54,717 bases of DNA from a bacterium UBP2_UBA2255 (GTDB lineage: Bacteria > Edwardsbacteria > AC1 > EtOH8): NCBI GenBank assembly GCA_002347565.1, contig DDXR01000003.1:1-54717 (forward strand), in the 5' to 3' direction. Numbering within the stretch: position 1 is the stretch's first letter; each line of letters opens with the position of its first letter. Below the pieces are notes generated by a model, which was given only the letters and a program-made list of their open reading frames with translations, was not told the DNA's origin and did no database searches. Positions 1 through 8,538 of this stretch are shown piece by piece. A program made the position numbers and the translations under genes.

Positions 1-914
1 TCCTGCCGGATCTGGCGCTGTTCGTCGGCATCGGGTTCCTGTTCGGCTTCCTGATCCCGTTGCTGGTGCAGCTGCTGTTCGACATCATTCTCGCCCAGCG
101 CCGGGTGAGGCGACTGCCCTACCTGTCGCGGATCGGGCTGCTGGTGCTGCTGATCGCCGTCGCGATGCTGGCCGTGTACCTGGGGTTCGGTCTCCTGCTG
201 TTCCCCGGGGCGATGTGGAGCTTCGGGATGCTGGGGTTCGTCGGACTGATGACCGCGGTGGTGGCCATGGCCGGCAGCCTGCACAATTCCATCACCGAAT
301 TCCTGGGGACCGCGTTCTTCCGCGACATCATCTCGGGGAAGTACTACACGGCCCGGGAGGAGCGGGTGATCATCCTGTTCGTCGACCTGTCCGGCTCGAC
401 CTCGTTCGCCGAGACGCTGCCCGCCGCCTGGTTCTTCCAGCTGCTCAACGATTTCCTCTACATCATCGAGCAGAGCGTGCACTACCACGGCGGCACGGTA
501 TACAAGTACCTGGGCGACGGATTGATCGCCTACTGGCCGGCTGCCCCGGCCAACTATGCGAAGTCCCGCGAGGCGGTGCGCGACATCCTGGCCGAGCTGG
601 CCGAGCAACGCGAGGCCCTGGCGACCAAATACTGGCGGGCATTGGAGTGCACGGCCGGCCTGCATTGCGGGCCGGTGCTGATCGGCGAGCTGGGGACGAT
701 GCGCAAGGAGATCGGCCTGTGGGGCGACACCGTCAACACCGCCCAGCGCATCCAGGCGGCCTGCCGGACCTACGGCGTGCCGCTGCTGTGCTCGCAGGAG
801 TATCTCGCGAAGCTGCGGGAGTCGCGGCCGGGCGCAGCAATGCCGGCGAAGCTGTTCGAGAACGTGGCGCTGCGGGGCAAGCAGAAGCCGATGACCCTGG
901 CCGCGCCGGAGTGA
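1..914 (+). CDS. Membrane-anchored class III adenylate/guanylate cyclase, 3' part
   Basis: The reading frame is open from base 3, so the gene starts before the window. What remains begins with hydrophobic membrane segments (through about base 290) followed by a cytoplasmic class III cyclase homology domain that would make cAMP or cGMP. Both metal-binding aspartates are visible in FVDLSGST and YLGDGLIAYW. The GDTVN and NTAQR stretches supply the purine-selecting Asp and the Asn/Arg transition-state pair, so the domain looks catalytically complete. The Asp in GDTVN favours adenine, hence cAMP, by family rules. No HAMP domain is evident. The sensing N-terminus is not visible, so the stimulus is unknown. 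Confidence 0.85.
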   Translation, partial: LPDLALFVGIGFLFGFLIPLLVQLLFDIILAQRRVRRLPYLSRIGLLVLLIAVAMLAVYLGFGLLLFPGAMWSFGMLGFVGLMTAVVAMAGSLHNSITEFLGTAFFRDIISGKYYTAREERVIILFVDLSGSTSFAETLPAAWFFQLLNDFLYIIEQSVHYHGGTVYKYLGDGLIAYWPAAPANYAKSREAVRDILAELAEQREALATKYWRALECTAGLHCGPVLIGELGTMRKEIGLWGDTVNTAQRIQAACRTYGVPLLCSQEYLAKLRESRPGAAMPAKLFENVALRGKQKPMTLAAPE

Positions 915-932
915 CGGCATTGCCGCGGATGC

Positions 933-962
933 GAAGGCCCGGTCCGTTCGGACCGGGCCTTC
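933..962. terminator. Hairpin between convergent genes
   Basis: A perfect inverted repeat with 13-bp arms (GAAGGCCCGGTCC and its complement) and a 4-base loop lies between the convergent cyclase and PAS genes. There is no clear T-run on either strand, so it is a strong hairpin of terminator position rather than a textbook intrinsic terminator. Confidence 0.6.
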
Positions 963-988
963 GCTATTGCCGCCAGACCGGACGGGGG

Positions 989-1408
989 TCAATCCAGCAG
1001 CCGCTTCTCCCCCGTAAGGTTGCGGATCTCCTCGACGTCCTGGGTGCACTCCATGCAGCCGAGGTACCTCCCCTGCTTGTCGCGCAGGGCGAAGAACTCG
1101 ATCATCACCTTGTGCTTCTCCCGGGCGGGCCCGACCGGCAGGTCGATCCAGAACCGAGCCGTGTCGCGGGTCCCGGCGCGCATCTCGCCCACGATGGCCA
1201 GCACCTTGTCCAGGCTCTTTTCGGGGTGGCAGTGGCGGATGTTGACGCCCATCGAGGCCATCGGCCGGGGGAACAGCCGCGTGGCGTGCTTGTTCCAGCC
1301 GACCACCTCGTCGTTGTGGTCGATCACGGTGATCTCGGCCGGCACGGCCTCGAACAGGGCGTCGGTCATGGCGGCGTCCATGCGCTCGACGGCGAAGGTC
1401 TGGTTCAT
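989..1408 (-). CDS. Stand-alone PAS-domain protein of the DUF438 C-terminal type
   Basis: 139 residues that consist almost entirely of one PAS domain. The stretch from about residue 15 to the end resembles the PAS half of DUF438 proteins, including the conserved NCHP-like motif (here RHCHPEKS), the FFALRD segment and the ending GEKRLLD. In DUF438 proteins this domain follows a hemerythrin-like region; here that partner is absent. PAS domains bind heme, flavin or small ligands and signal by contact, so a soluble redox or ligand sensor is plausible, but the partner is not visible. It lies 34 bases downstream of recO on the same strand and may be cotranscribed with that cluster. Confidence 0.75.
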   Translation of the reverse strand: MNQTFAVERMDAAMTDALFEAVPAEITVIDHNDEVVGWNKHATRLFPRPMASMGVNIRHCHPEKSLDKVLAIVGEMRAGTRDTARFWIDLPVGPAREKHKVMIEFFALRDKQGRYLGCMECTQDVEEIRNLTGEKRLLD

Positions 1409-1442
1409 TGGGCCTCCGTGTGTGCGGTGGGAACGGTCGGCG

Positions 1443-2171
1443 TCACAGGTAACGGACGCAGGCCAGCCGGGAGCGGCCCGATACGTGGTGATTGAGAAAC
1501 GAGGTCAGCACTTCCAGCAGGCGCTTGGCGCAGGCGGGGTCCAGGTCCGGCAGCGCCCGGCGGTCGCGCCACAGCCGCAGAGCCGAGCTCTGGGCGCCGT
1601 CGAGGGCGACGGTTCCGGACAGGCGCCGGCCGCAAGGGGCGCAGACCAGGCCGCCGTTGACGGCCGAAAACCACGGCAAGGCGGCCGACGCCGCCTTGCC
1701 GCACGACAGGCAGCGGTCCAGCCCCGGGTCATAGCCGAGATTGTTCAGGGCCAGCAGGAAGAAGGCGACCAGTCGGGTGTGGTGCGAGCCGTCGGCCGGG
1801 CCGCCGGTCGCCTGCAGGAAGCCGAGCAGGTTGCGAAACAGGGCCAGATTGGGAGTCTCGACCGGGGCGGCCTTGTACGCCAGCTCCAGCGCCACCGACC
1901 TGAGCAGGGAGCCGTCGAAGTCCTCGCATCGCGGCCGCCACAGCACCGCGGCCTCGGAGGCGGTGTGCAGGTCCGAGCTGCGGCTGGCGTAGTACACCAC
2001 CTGGGCCAAGGTTCCCGGCTCGAAGGACGCCCCGAAGCGGCTCTTGAGCTTGCGCGAACCCTTGGCTACCAGCTTGAGCCGTCCCCCGCGGCGGGACAGC
2101 ACATGGACGATGCGGCTGGTCTCGGACCAATTCTGGCGCTTGAGGACGATGGCATCGTCGCGCAGGATCAC
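1443..2171 (-). CDS. recO: DNA repair protein RecO
   Basis: 242 residues with the RecO order: an N-terminal OB fold (about 1-80, starting MILRDDAIVLKRQNWSE), a helical C-terminal part, and a four-cysteine zinc site in the middle (CLSCG ... CAPCG, about residues 150-175). RecO anneals SSB-coated single strands and with RecR loads RecA in gap repair. Length is normal for the family. It is the distal member of the minus-strand phoH-ybeY-corC cluster, with a 54-base gap after the CorC gene, an order seen in many bacteria. Confidence 0.93.
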   Translation of the reverse strand: MILRDDAIVLKRQNWSETSRIVHVLSRRGGRLKLVAKGSRKLKSRFGASFEPGTLAQVVYYASRSSDLHTASEAAVLWRPRCEDFDGSLLRSVALELAYKAAPVETPNLALFRNLLGFLQATGGPADGSHHTRLVAFFLLALNNLGYDPGLDRCLSCGKAASAALPWFSAVNGGLVCAPCGRRLSGTVALDGAQSSALRLWRDRRALPDLDPACAKRLLEVLTSFLNHHVSGRSRLACVRYL

Positions 2172-2225
2172 GGTCGGCGCTCCATCTGTTCCATCGGGGA
2201 CGGCGGCTGGGGCGGACCGCCGGTG

Positions 2226-3590
2226 CTACTCCGTGGTGTCCGGCTGCCCGGCCGGGACTGATCCGGGCTTGAGCGGCGCCTTGGCCAGCTTTCGGGCCCG
2301 CACCGTCATGATGCGGCGCTTGCGCACCGCTTCGACCGTGAACTCCCACTGGGCCTGTTTTCTGGGCCAGCGGATCTTTTCCCGGCTGGCGGGCACCTTG
2401 CCGAAGATGTCGTAGATGAAGCCGCCGAAGGTCTCGAAACCCTCCGTCGGAAAGCCGGCCTCCAGCGCGCCGTTCAGCTCCTCGATGTCGATCCGGCCGT
2501 CGATCCGCCAGGTGCGCTCGTCCAGCCGGCGGTACAACGGCTCCTCGGTGTCGAACTCGTCCTGAATGTCCCCCACCACCTCCTCCAGCACGTCCTCCAG
2601 GGTCACCATGCCGGCGGTGCCGCCGTATTCGTCGACCACGACGGCGATGTGGGTCCGCCAGGCCTTGAAGTCGGCCAGCAGGCCGTCCAGACGCTTGGAG
2701 TCCGGCACGAAATGGACCGTGCGGACGAGGTCGGCCAGCGTGCCGGCTCCGGATGACCGGGCCGCCCGGTTGACATCGGTGGCGTAGGCGATGCCGATGA
2801 TGTTGTCGATGGTGTCGCGGTACACCGGGATGCGCGACCGCCCGGTTCGCTCCAGCAGCTTGACCGCCTTGGCCACGGTCAGTTCGCCCGGGGCCGCCGT
2901 CATGTCGATCCGCGGCACCATGATCTCGCGGGCGGTCTTTTCGCCCAGCTCGAAGATGCCGTGGATCATCTCGGTCTCGGAGCTGTCGAGCACGCCCTGG
3001 TCGCGCCCGGCCCGCAGCAGGGACCGGATCTCGTCCTCGGTCACCATCTGCGACTGCTCGGCCTTGGGGATGCCGATCAGCCGCAGCAGCAGGTCGCTGG
3101 TGCGGGCCAACAGCCAGATCAGGGGGCGGGCCACCCGTTCCAGCAGCGCCAGCGGCGCCGCCACGGCCAGCGCCAGCGGCTCGGCGTACTTGAAGGCGAT
3201 GTTCTTGGGGGTGAGCTCGCCGAAGATCAGCGTGAAGAACGAGACCACCAGCGTCACCAGCGTGACTGCGATGGCCTGACTGTGGGTCCGGATGAACGCC
3301 AGGGGAAAAACCATCAACGCATCGGAGATGATAACATAGCTGCTGACCGCCGCCACGGCCGAAGCCAGGAACCCCAGGAAGGTGACGCCGATCTGGATGG
3401 TGGCGAACAGGCGCGACGGGTCGGCCAGCAGGCGCAACACCTGCCGGGCCCGGCGCTGACCGGCGTGCGCCAGCTCCTTGAGCCGGGTGCGTTTGACCGT
3501 GATCAGGGCGATCTCGGCAGCGGAGAAGAAGCCATTGAGCAGGATCAGCGCCGCGATCAGCCCCAGCTCCAGCCAAAAGCGCTGGCTCAT
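2226..3590 (-). CDS. CNNM/CorC/HlyC-family membrane protein (DUF21, CBS pair, CorC_HlyC)
   Basis: 454 residues. The N-terminal DUF21 region (about 1-200) has several membrane helices and contains NGFFSAAEIAL, typical of the family. It is followed by a tandem CBS pair (about 215-335, containing REIMVPRIDM and DEYGGTAGMVTLEDVLEEVVG) and a C-terminal CorC_HlyC domain. Members are linked to magnesium/cobalt efflux, with the CBS pair acting as a nucleotide-dependent gate. It sits between ybeY and recO, 21 bases after ybeY, in the conserved cluster. The metal specificity cannot be read from the sequence. Confidence 0.9.
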   Translation of the reverse strand: MSQRFWLELGLIAALILLNGFFSAAEIALITVKRTRLKELAHAGQRRARQVLRLLADPSRLFATIQIGVTFLGFLASAVAAVSSYVIISDALMVFPLAFIRTHSQAIAVTLVTLVVSFFTLIFGELTPKNIAFKYAEPLALAVAAPLALLERVARPLIWLLARTSDLLLRLIGIPKAEQSQMVTEDEIRSLLRAGRDQGVLDSSETEMIHGIFELGEKTAREIMVPRIDMTAAPGELTVAKAVKLLERTGRSRIPVYRDTIDNIIGIAYATDVNRAARSSGAGTLADLVRTVHFVPDSKRLDGLLADFKAWRTHIAVVVDEYGGTAGMVTLEDVLEEVVGDIQDEFDTEEPLYRRLDERTWRIDGRIDIEELNGALEAGFPTEGFETFGGFIYDIFGKVPASREKIRWPRKQAQWEFTVEAVRKRRIMTVRARKLAKAPLKPGSVPAGQPDTTE

Positions 3591-3611
3591 CGGATCGGAC
3601 CCCGCCGGCCG

Positions 3612-4037
3612 CTACCCATACAGGTACCGTTCCTCGCGCAGCCGCATCCGTGAGGCCTGGGCCGGCCTCAGGTGGTCGTACCCCAGCAGGTGCAGCAGCC
3701 CGTGGGCCACCAGGCGGAACACCTCGTCCCCGAAGGCGGTCCGGTAGTCGCGGGCCTGGCGCCAGGCCCGGGGCAGCGAGATGTAGATATCGCCCAGATT
3801 GCGCTGATGCGGGAATCGGCCGGCGCCCTCCTGCATGGCGAACGAGATGACATCGGTCACCCGGTCGATGCGGCGGAACCGCCGGTTGAGGCGGCGCAGG
3901 TGGCCGCTGTCGGTGAAGACCAGCGTCAGGTCGTAGCGGCAGCAGTTTTCGGCCTTCAGGATGCGGGCGATCAGGCGGCGCAGCGCCTGTTCGTCGACGG
4001 TGTGGCGGGTGTCGATGCGCTCGATGTGGATTCTCAT
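3612..4037 (-). CDS. ybeY: Endoribonuclease YbeY
   Basis: 141 residues. The zinc-binding signature HGLLHLLGYDH (three histidines) is intact near the C-terminus, and the preceding TDVISFAM motif is typical. YbeY is a metal-dependent endoribonuclease for 16S rRNA 3'-end maturation and ribosome quality control. The start codon overlaps the stop of the upstream HD-phosphohydrolase gene in an ATGA, so the two are translationally coupled. Slightly short but complete. Confidence 0.95.
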   Translation of the reverse strand: MRIHIERIDTRHTVDEQALRRLIARILKAENCCRYDLTLVFTDSGHLRRLNRRFRRIDRVTDVISFAMQEGAGRFPHQRNLGDIYISLPRAWRQARDYRTAFGDEVFRLVAHGLLHLLGYDHLRPAQASRMRLREERYLYG

Positions 4038-6313
4038 GTCGTTCGCGGCGGATCGGGTTGAGCGGCGGCGGCGGCCGGTTCCCGGGCCGGATACTCGATC
4101 CGCTGATGGAAGACCGACAGCAGGATCGGCAGGAACGCCTCGCCGGCCAGGTTCAGGTCGTGCAGGGTCAGCGTCGATTCGTCCAGTTCAAGCTCGTTGG
4201 CCTTGTCGGCGATGGACGCCTTGACCACGCGCCGGATGCGGACCGGGTTGGGGTCCCTCATGGAGCGCACGGTGGCCTCGACCACGTCAGCCAGCATCAG
4301 CAGGCCGGTTTCCTTGGTCTGGGGCCGCGGGCCGGGGTAGCGGTAGTCGGAGTCGGAGACGCCTCCGGACGCCTTCTGGGCCTTGCCGTAGAAGAATTTC
4401 GACAGCGTGGTGCCGTGGTGCTGGGCGATGGCGTCGATCAGCACCATGGGCAACCGGTGTTCCCGGGCCAGCGTCAGCCCGTCCCTGACGTGGGAAACCA
4501 GCACCAGGAAGCTCATCTTGGGCTGCAAACTGTCGTGCTTGTTGGCGCTGACCATCTGGTTTTCGATGAAGTACTCGGGCTTGGTCAACTTGCCGATGTC
4601 GTGGTAGTACCCCATGATCCGGGACTGCAGGCTGTTGGCGCCGATGGACTTGGCGGCGGCCTCGGCCAGGTTGCCCACCAGCAGGCTGTGCTGGAAGGTG
4701 CCGGTCGCCTCGATCGACAGCCGCTTGAGCAGGGGTTGGTCGAGGTCGGCCAGTTCCAGCAGGGTGTAGTCCGTGGTGACGCGGAACACCACCTCGAACA
4801 GCGGCAGCAGCACCACCACCAGCACCACGCTCAGGGCGGCGCCGGCCGGACCCCAGGTCACCGCCTGTCGGATCTGCTGGAACGACGACAATCGCAGGTA
4901 CTCCACCGCAGCGATGGCCAGAATGTTGACGACAGCCACCGCCAAAAAGCTGGTGACCATGAACTGCAGCCGGCTGCGCAGCCCCTTGACGGCGAAGCTG
5001 GCCACCGAACCGCCGACCAGTGCCACCACGGTCAGCGGGAAATTGAGCCCGGTCACCACGCCCAGCAGCAGGCTGGCGGTGACGGCCATGATGGTGCCCA
5101 GGGTGATGTCGAACATCAGGGCCGTGATCATGGGCGCCAACGCGGCCGGGATCAGGTAGGGCGAAAGCTGGCGCTGTGAGATCACCAGCCACGAGCAGAG
5201 CATGGTCGTCATGATCACTGCGGCGATCAGGAGCATCGCACGGTCGCTGCGGAAGATGTCCGGCCGGAACTGGTGCAGGTAGAAGCCGATGATTGCGAGA
5301 AAGAAGCCCAGCGCCAGCAGCTTGGACAGCAGGGTCAGGAAGTAGCGCAGCCCGCCGCGGCGCGAGGCCAGGGAAATCTCCTCCAGGCGCGCCTTGAGCG
5401 AGTAAAGGCTGCGGGCGGCGGCCGGGTCCACCCGCTGGTAGATGCCGACGATCAGCTCCCCCTTGACCACTTGGCCGACCGCCGCCGGGACGGCCAGGCG
5501 GGCCTGGGCCTGGGCCGCCCGGAAATCTTCCAGCTTGAGGAACACGTTGGGGACGATCAACGCAGCGCCGATCTCTTCGGAGGCGCGGGCGGCTGCCGCG
5601 GATCCCGGGAAGAGTGTCTGGCTCCGTACCCGCAGCACCAGCGGCAGCGATTCGGAGGCGATGAACCCGGACACCGGCAATCGGCGGATCTGCTCGCCGT
5701 CGCGCAGCATCAGGTCCGCGCCCAGCGATGCCAGGTCGTGGTCGCCGGCCGCGACCACCCCGGCGCCCAGCGCCTGGGCGAACAGCTCCCGCAATCCGGC
5801 CTGGAACGGCCTCAGGTTGGGCGTGCTCACCAGGAACGAGACGCTGCCGGACGAGAGGGCCGGCAGACGGCCGTTGACGGCCCTCTCCTTTTCCGCCAGG
5901 TAGTCGTCCGACTGGCGCAACCCGGCCAGGTCGATCAGGAACCGGTCGAGGTCGGCCGAAACCGCGCGCCGGACCTCGGGGTCGAGGTAGGCGATGGCCA
6001 GCACGCGCGACGCGGCCTGGTCCTGTTCGGCCCGCAGCGAATCGGGATGCTTGAGAACGGGGAACGAGAACGGGGCGTAGATGTCGCGGCTGGCGACGTC
6101 GCCGGCCTTGAGGTCGAACTCGTCGTGGCGGGCCGGCGAGAACAGGTTGGCGATGGCGAACAGCATCACCCCGGCTCCGGCCATCCGCTTCAGCCAGAAC
6201 AACTGGGACGCCGGAATCCGCAGGACCGCCGGCAACAGCGGCCGCAAGAATTTGGCGATCCCGGCGATGATGGCGCTGGCCGTTTTCATCGGCGGCTGCC
6301 GGTGGCGGGACAT
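4034..6313 (-). CDS. PgpH-type membrane HD-domain phosphohydrolase (c-di-AMP phosphodiesterase family)
   Basis: 759 residues in the 7TMR-HDED arrangement. An N-terminal helix is followed by a long extracytoplasmic region (about 40-310), a block of seven membrane helices (about 320-520), and a cytoplasmic HD domain with HSLLVGNLAEAA and the metal-binding YYHDIGK. PgpH proteins hydrolyse c-di-AMP; that activity is known for the family, not shown here. The chosen ATG at 6313 shares a base with the phoH stop (TGATG), and the gene's own stop overlaps ybeY by four bases, so phoH, this gene and ybeY are tightly coupled. A second in-frame ATG lies at 6289. No diadenylate cyclase is in the window. Confidence 0.9.
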   Translation of the reverse strand: MSRHRQPPMKTASAIIAGIAKFLRPLLPAVLRIPASQLFWLKRMAGAGVMLFAIANLFSPARHDEFDLKAGDVASRDIYAPFSFPVLKHPDSLRAEQDQAASRVLAIAYLDPEVRRAVSADLDRFLIDLAGLRQSDDYLAEKERAVNGRLPALSSGSVSFLVSTPNLRPFQAGLRELFAQALGAGVVAAGDHDLASLGADLMLRDGEQIRRLPVSGFIASESLPLVLRVRSQTLFPGSAAAARASEEIGAALIVPNVFLKLEDFRAAQAQARLAVPAAVGQVVKGELIVGIYQRVDPAAARSLYSLKARLEEISLASRRGGLRYFLTLLSKLLALGFFLAIIGFYLHQFRPDIFRSDRAMLLIAAVIMTTMLCSWLVISQRQLSPYLIPAALAPMITALMFDITLGTIMAVTASLLLGVVTGLNFPLTVVALVGGSVASFAVKGLRSRLQFMVTSFLAVAVVNILAIAAVEYLRLSSFQQIRQAVTWGPAGAALSVVLVVVLLPLFEVVFRVTTDYTLLELADLDQPLLKRLSIEATGTFQHSLLVGNLAEAAAKSIGANSLQSRIMGYYHDIGKLTKPEYFIENQMVSANKHDSLQPKMSFLVLVSHVRDGLTLAREHRLPMVLIDAIAQHHGTTLSKFFYGKAQKASGGVSDSDYRYPGPRPQTKETGLLMLADVVEATVRSMRDPNPVRIRRVVKASIADKANELELDESTLTLHDLNLAGEAFLPILLSVFHQRIEYPAREPAAAAAQPDPPRTT

Positions 6314-7293
6314 CAGCCGCCCGGCTCCGCGCCTCGCCCGTTGCCGGACCGGTACGCCTGGATGATCCGATGCACCAACTTGTGGCGCACCACGTCCTGC
6401 TCGTCCAGCATCACGAACCTGATGCCCTCGATGTCCTGCAGCACGCCCTGGATGTCCACCAACCCGGATTCCGACGCATGCGCCAGGTCGATCTGCGTCA
6501 CGTCGCCGGTGACCACGGCGCGGGAATTGAACCCCATCCGGGTCAGGAACATCTTCATCTGGGTCCGGGTGGCGTTCTGGGCCTCGTCCAGGATCATGAA
6601 CGCGTTGTTGAGGGTGCGGCCCCGCATGTACGCCAGCGGCACGATCTCGATCACCTCGTTGGCGAGGTAGCGGTTGGCCTTGTCGCGCGACATCATGTCG
6701 AACAGGCTGTCGTACAGCGGACGCATGTAGGGGTCGATCTTCTCCTTGAAGTCTCCCGGCAGGAAGCCCAGCGATTCGCCGGCCTCCACCGCCGGCCGGC
6801 ACAGGACGATCCGCTCCACCTGCCGCTCGTTGAGCGCCGCCACCGCGGCGGCCACCGCCAGATAGGTCTTGCCGGTTCCGGCCGGGCCGATGGCCACCAC
6901 CAGGTCGCTGGCCTGCATCGCCTCCAGGTACTCGGTCTGGCCCCGGCTCTTGGGCTTGACCAGCCGCTTGACCGCCATCACCTGGGAGTCCCGTTCCCGC
7001 TCCTGGCCGGAGGAGCGCTGGTGGATGACCTTGTCGATCGCATACGCCACGTCCCGTTCGGTCAGGGCCACGCCGTTCTCCGCCTGTTCCCGCAGGCTGA
7101 GGATGACGCTGGTGATCAGTTCGACCTCGGGTCCCTTGCCGGAGAGCACAATCTCGTCGCCCCGGGCGAACACCCTGGACCGGAAGGAATTTTGGATCAC
7201 CTTGAGGTTGGCGTCGCCCACGCCCAGCAGGTTGATGGTGTCGATGCCCGCCAGCGAGATGCGCTCGGTGGTGTCGGAAAGTTCTTTGTTCAT
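6313..7293 (-). CDS. phoH: PhoH-family ATPase
   Basis: 326 residues. An N-terminal domain of about 110 residues precedes the PhoH ATPase core, with Walker A GPAGTGKT near residue 135 and Walker B-like MILDEAQN further on. PhoH/PhoL proteins are RNA-associated ATPases or helicases, and their link with YbeY in the same operon fits a role in rRNA or ribosome handling. It is the first gene of the minus-strand cluster, with an AT-rich divergent promoter region upstream. Confidence 0.93.
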   Translation of the reverse strand: MNKELSDTTERISLAGIDTINLLGVGDANLKVIQNSFRSRVFARGDEIVLSGKGPEVELITSVILSLREQAENGVALTERDVAYAIDKVIHQRSSGQERERDSQVMAVKRLVKPKSRGQTEYLEAMQASDLVVAIGPAGTGKTYLAVAAAVAALNERQVERIVLCRPAVEAGESLGFLPGDFKEKIDPYMRPLYDSLFDMMSRDKANRYLANEVIEIVPLAYMRGRTLNNAFMILDEAQNATRTQMKMFLTRMGFNSRAVVTGDVTQIDLAHASESGLVDIQGVLQDIEGIRFVMLDEQDVVRHKLVHRIIQAYRSGNGRGAEPGG

Positions 7294-7387
7294 GCGTTGT
7301 TTCGTTGGCAGCGCCGGCGATGGGCGCCGATGATCCGTCCGCCGTCATCGCCCGTTTCCCTGTCGCTCCGGCACGGATTGAACTTAT

Positions 7388-7417
7388 ACTATACCACATT
7401 GCTCTTCGTTTGCGCAA
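7388..7417 (-). promoter_or_regulatory. Candidate promoter for the phoH-recO cluster
   Basis: Read on the minus strand, TTGCGC and TATAGT are separated by 18 bases, about 95 bases before the phoH start. The 7294-7545 intergenic stretch (252 bases) is markedly AT-richer around 7380-7500 and holds this and the divergent promoter. I saw no other feature in it. Confidence 0.45.
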
Positions 7418-7441
7418 GAGGGAAAAGTGTGAATTTAACTG

Positions 7442-7470
7442 TTGACTTTGTCATCCGTGTGGTTTAACAT
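7442..7470 (+). promoter_or_regulatory. Candidate sigma-70-type promoter for the heptose kinase-waaA-lpxK operon
   Basis: TTGACT, a 17-base spacer, then TAACAT, about 75 bases before the heptose kinase start. It is divergent from the phoH promoter. Confidence 0.5.
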
Positions 7471-7545
7471 TATAAGTTATAACATCTTGCAATACAAGCG
7501 GGACGCCAGGGACGTCCGCGCCTGATGCCACCAGCAAGGAACGCC

Positions 7546-8538
7546 ATGAAGCAGTTTCTTTCCCGCGGCCGCGCAGTATCGCTGATCCGTTCGTTCCCCA
7601 GGGCCAGGGTGCTGGTCTTGGGCGACTTGATGCTGGACGAGTACCTGTTCGGCCAGGTGTCGCGCATTTCGCCCGAGGCGCCGGTGCCGGTGGTCGAGGT
7701 CGAGCGCGAACGGCTGATGCTGGGCGGCGCCGCCAACGTCGCCTGGAACATCAGGGCCCTGGGCGGAACGGCGGTGCCCGTCGGCGTGCTTGGGCGCGAC
7801 CGGGCCGCCGGCGTCATGACCGCGGAGTTCGGGGCCAAGGGGATCCCCGTCACCGGCCTGATTCCCGTGGCCGGCCGGCACACCACCATCAAGACCAGGA
7901 TCATCGCCCACCACCAGCAGGTGGTGCGGGTGGACCGCGAGCACCGGCAGGACATCTCTCCCGCCGCCGAGAAGAGGGTGATCGCCTCGTTGAAACGCCT
8001 GATACCCGGGGCCGACGCGGTGCTGATCGAGGACTACAACAAGGGGCTGCTGACGGGCGCGGTGATCGCCGCCGCCCTGGCCGCCGGCCGGAAGCATGCC
8101 GTGCCGGTGACAGTCGATCCCAAGCTGCGGCATTTCCTCGACTACCGGGGCGTGACCCTGTTCAAGCCGAACATCCACGAGACGGAACGGGCGCTGGGGG
8201 TCGCCATCACGGACGACCGTGATATTGACCGGGCCGGTGCCGCCCTGCTGGAACGCCTGGATGCGGCGGCAGTGCTGATCACCGCCGGCGAACGGGGCAT
8301 GTACCTCTTTCCGCGGCGGGGGCGGCGGACGCACATCCCCACGGTGGCGCGCGAGATCTACGATGTTTCGGGCGCCGGCGACACGGTGATCGCCGTGATC
8401 ACGCTGGCCCTGGCCCGCGGCGCGTCGTTCGAGGAGGCTGCGGCCCTGGCCACGTACGCCGCCGGGATCGAGGTCTCCAAGTTCGGCGTGGCCGCGGTCA
8501 CGCCGGCCGAGTTGATCGGGACGATGCGCCTGCCGTGA
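7546..8538 (+). CDS. hldE: D-glycero-beta-D-manno-heptose-7-phosphate kinase (HldE domain I only)
   Basis: 330 residues of the PfkB sugar-kinase fold. The sugar-binding GGAANVA motif lies near the N-terminus and the catalytic SGAGDT anion-hole motif near residue 285. HldE phosphorylates heptose-7-phosphate on the way to ADP-heptose for the LPS inner core. The usual nucleotidyltransferase half of HldE is missing, so this is a split kinase and the partner must be elsewhere. The ATG at 7546 is preferred over one at 7525 because AAGGA precedes it. The gene overlaps waaA by GTGA. Confidence 0.88.
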   Translation: MKQFLSRGRAVSLIRSFPRARVLVLGDLMLDEYLFGQVSRISPEAPVPVVEVERERLMLGGAANVAWNIRALGGTAVPVGVLGRDRAAGVMTAEFGAKGIPVTGLIPVAGRHTTIKTRIIAHHQQVVRVDREHRQDISPAAEKRVIASLKRLIPGADAVLIEDYNKGLLTGAVIAAALAAGRKHAVPVTVDPKLRHFLDYRGVTLFKPNIHETERALGVAITDDRDIDRAGAALLERLDAAAVLITAGERGMYLFPRRGRRTHIPTVAREIYDVSGAGDTVIAVITLALARGASFEEAAALATYAAGIEVSKFGVAAVTPAELIGTMRLP

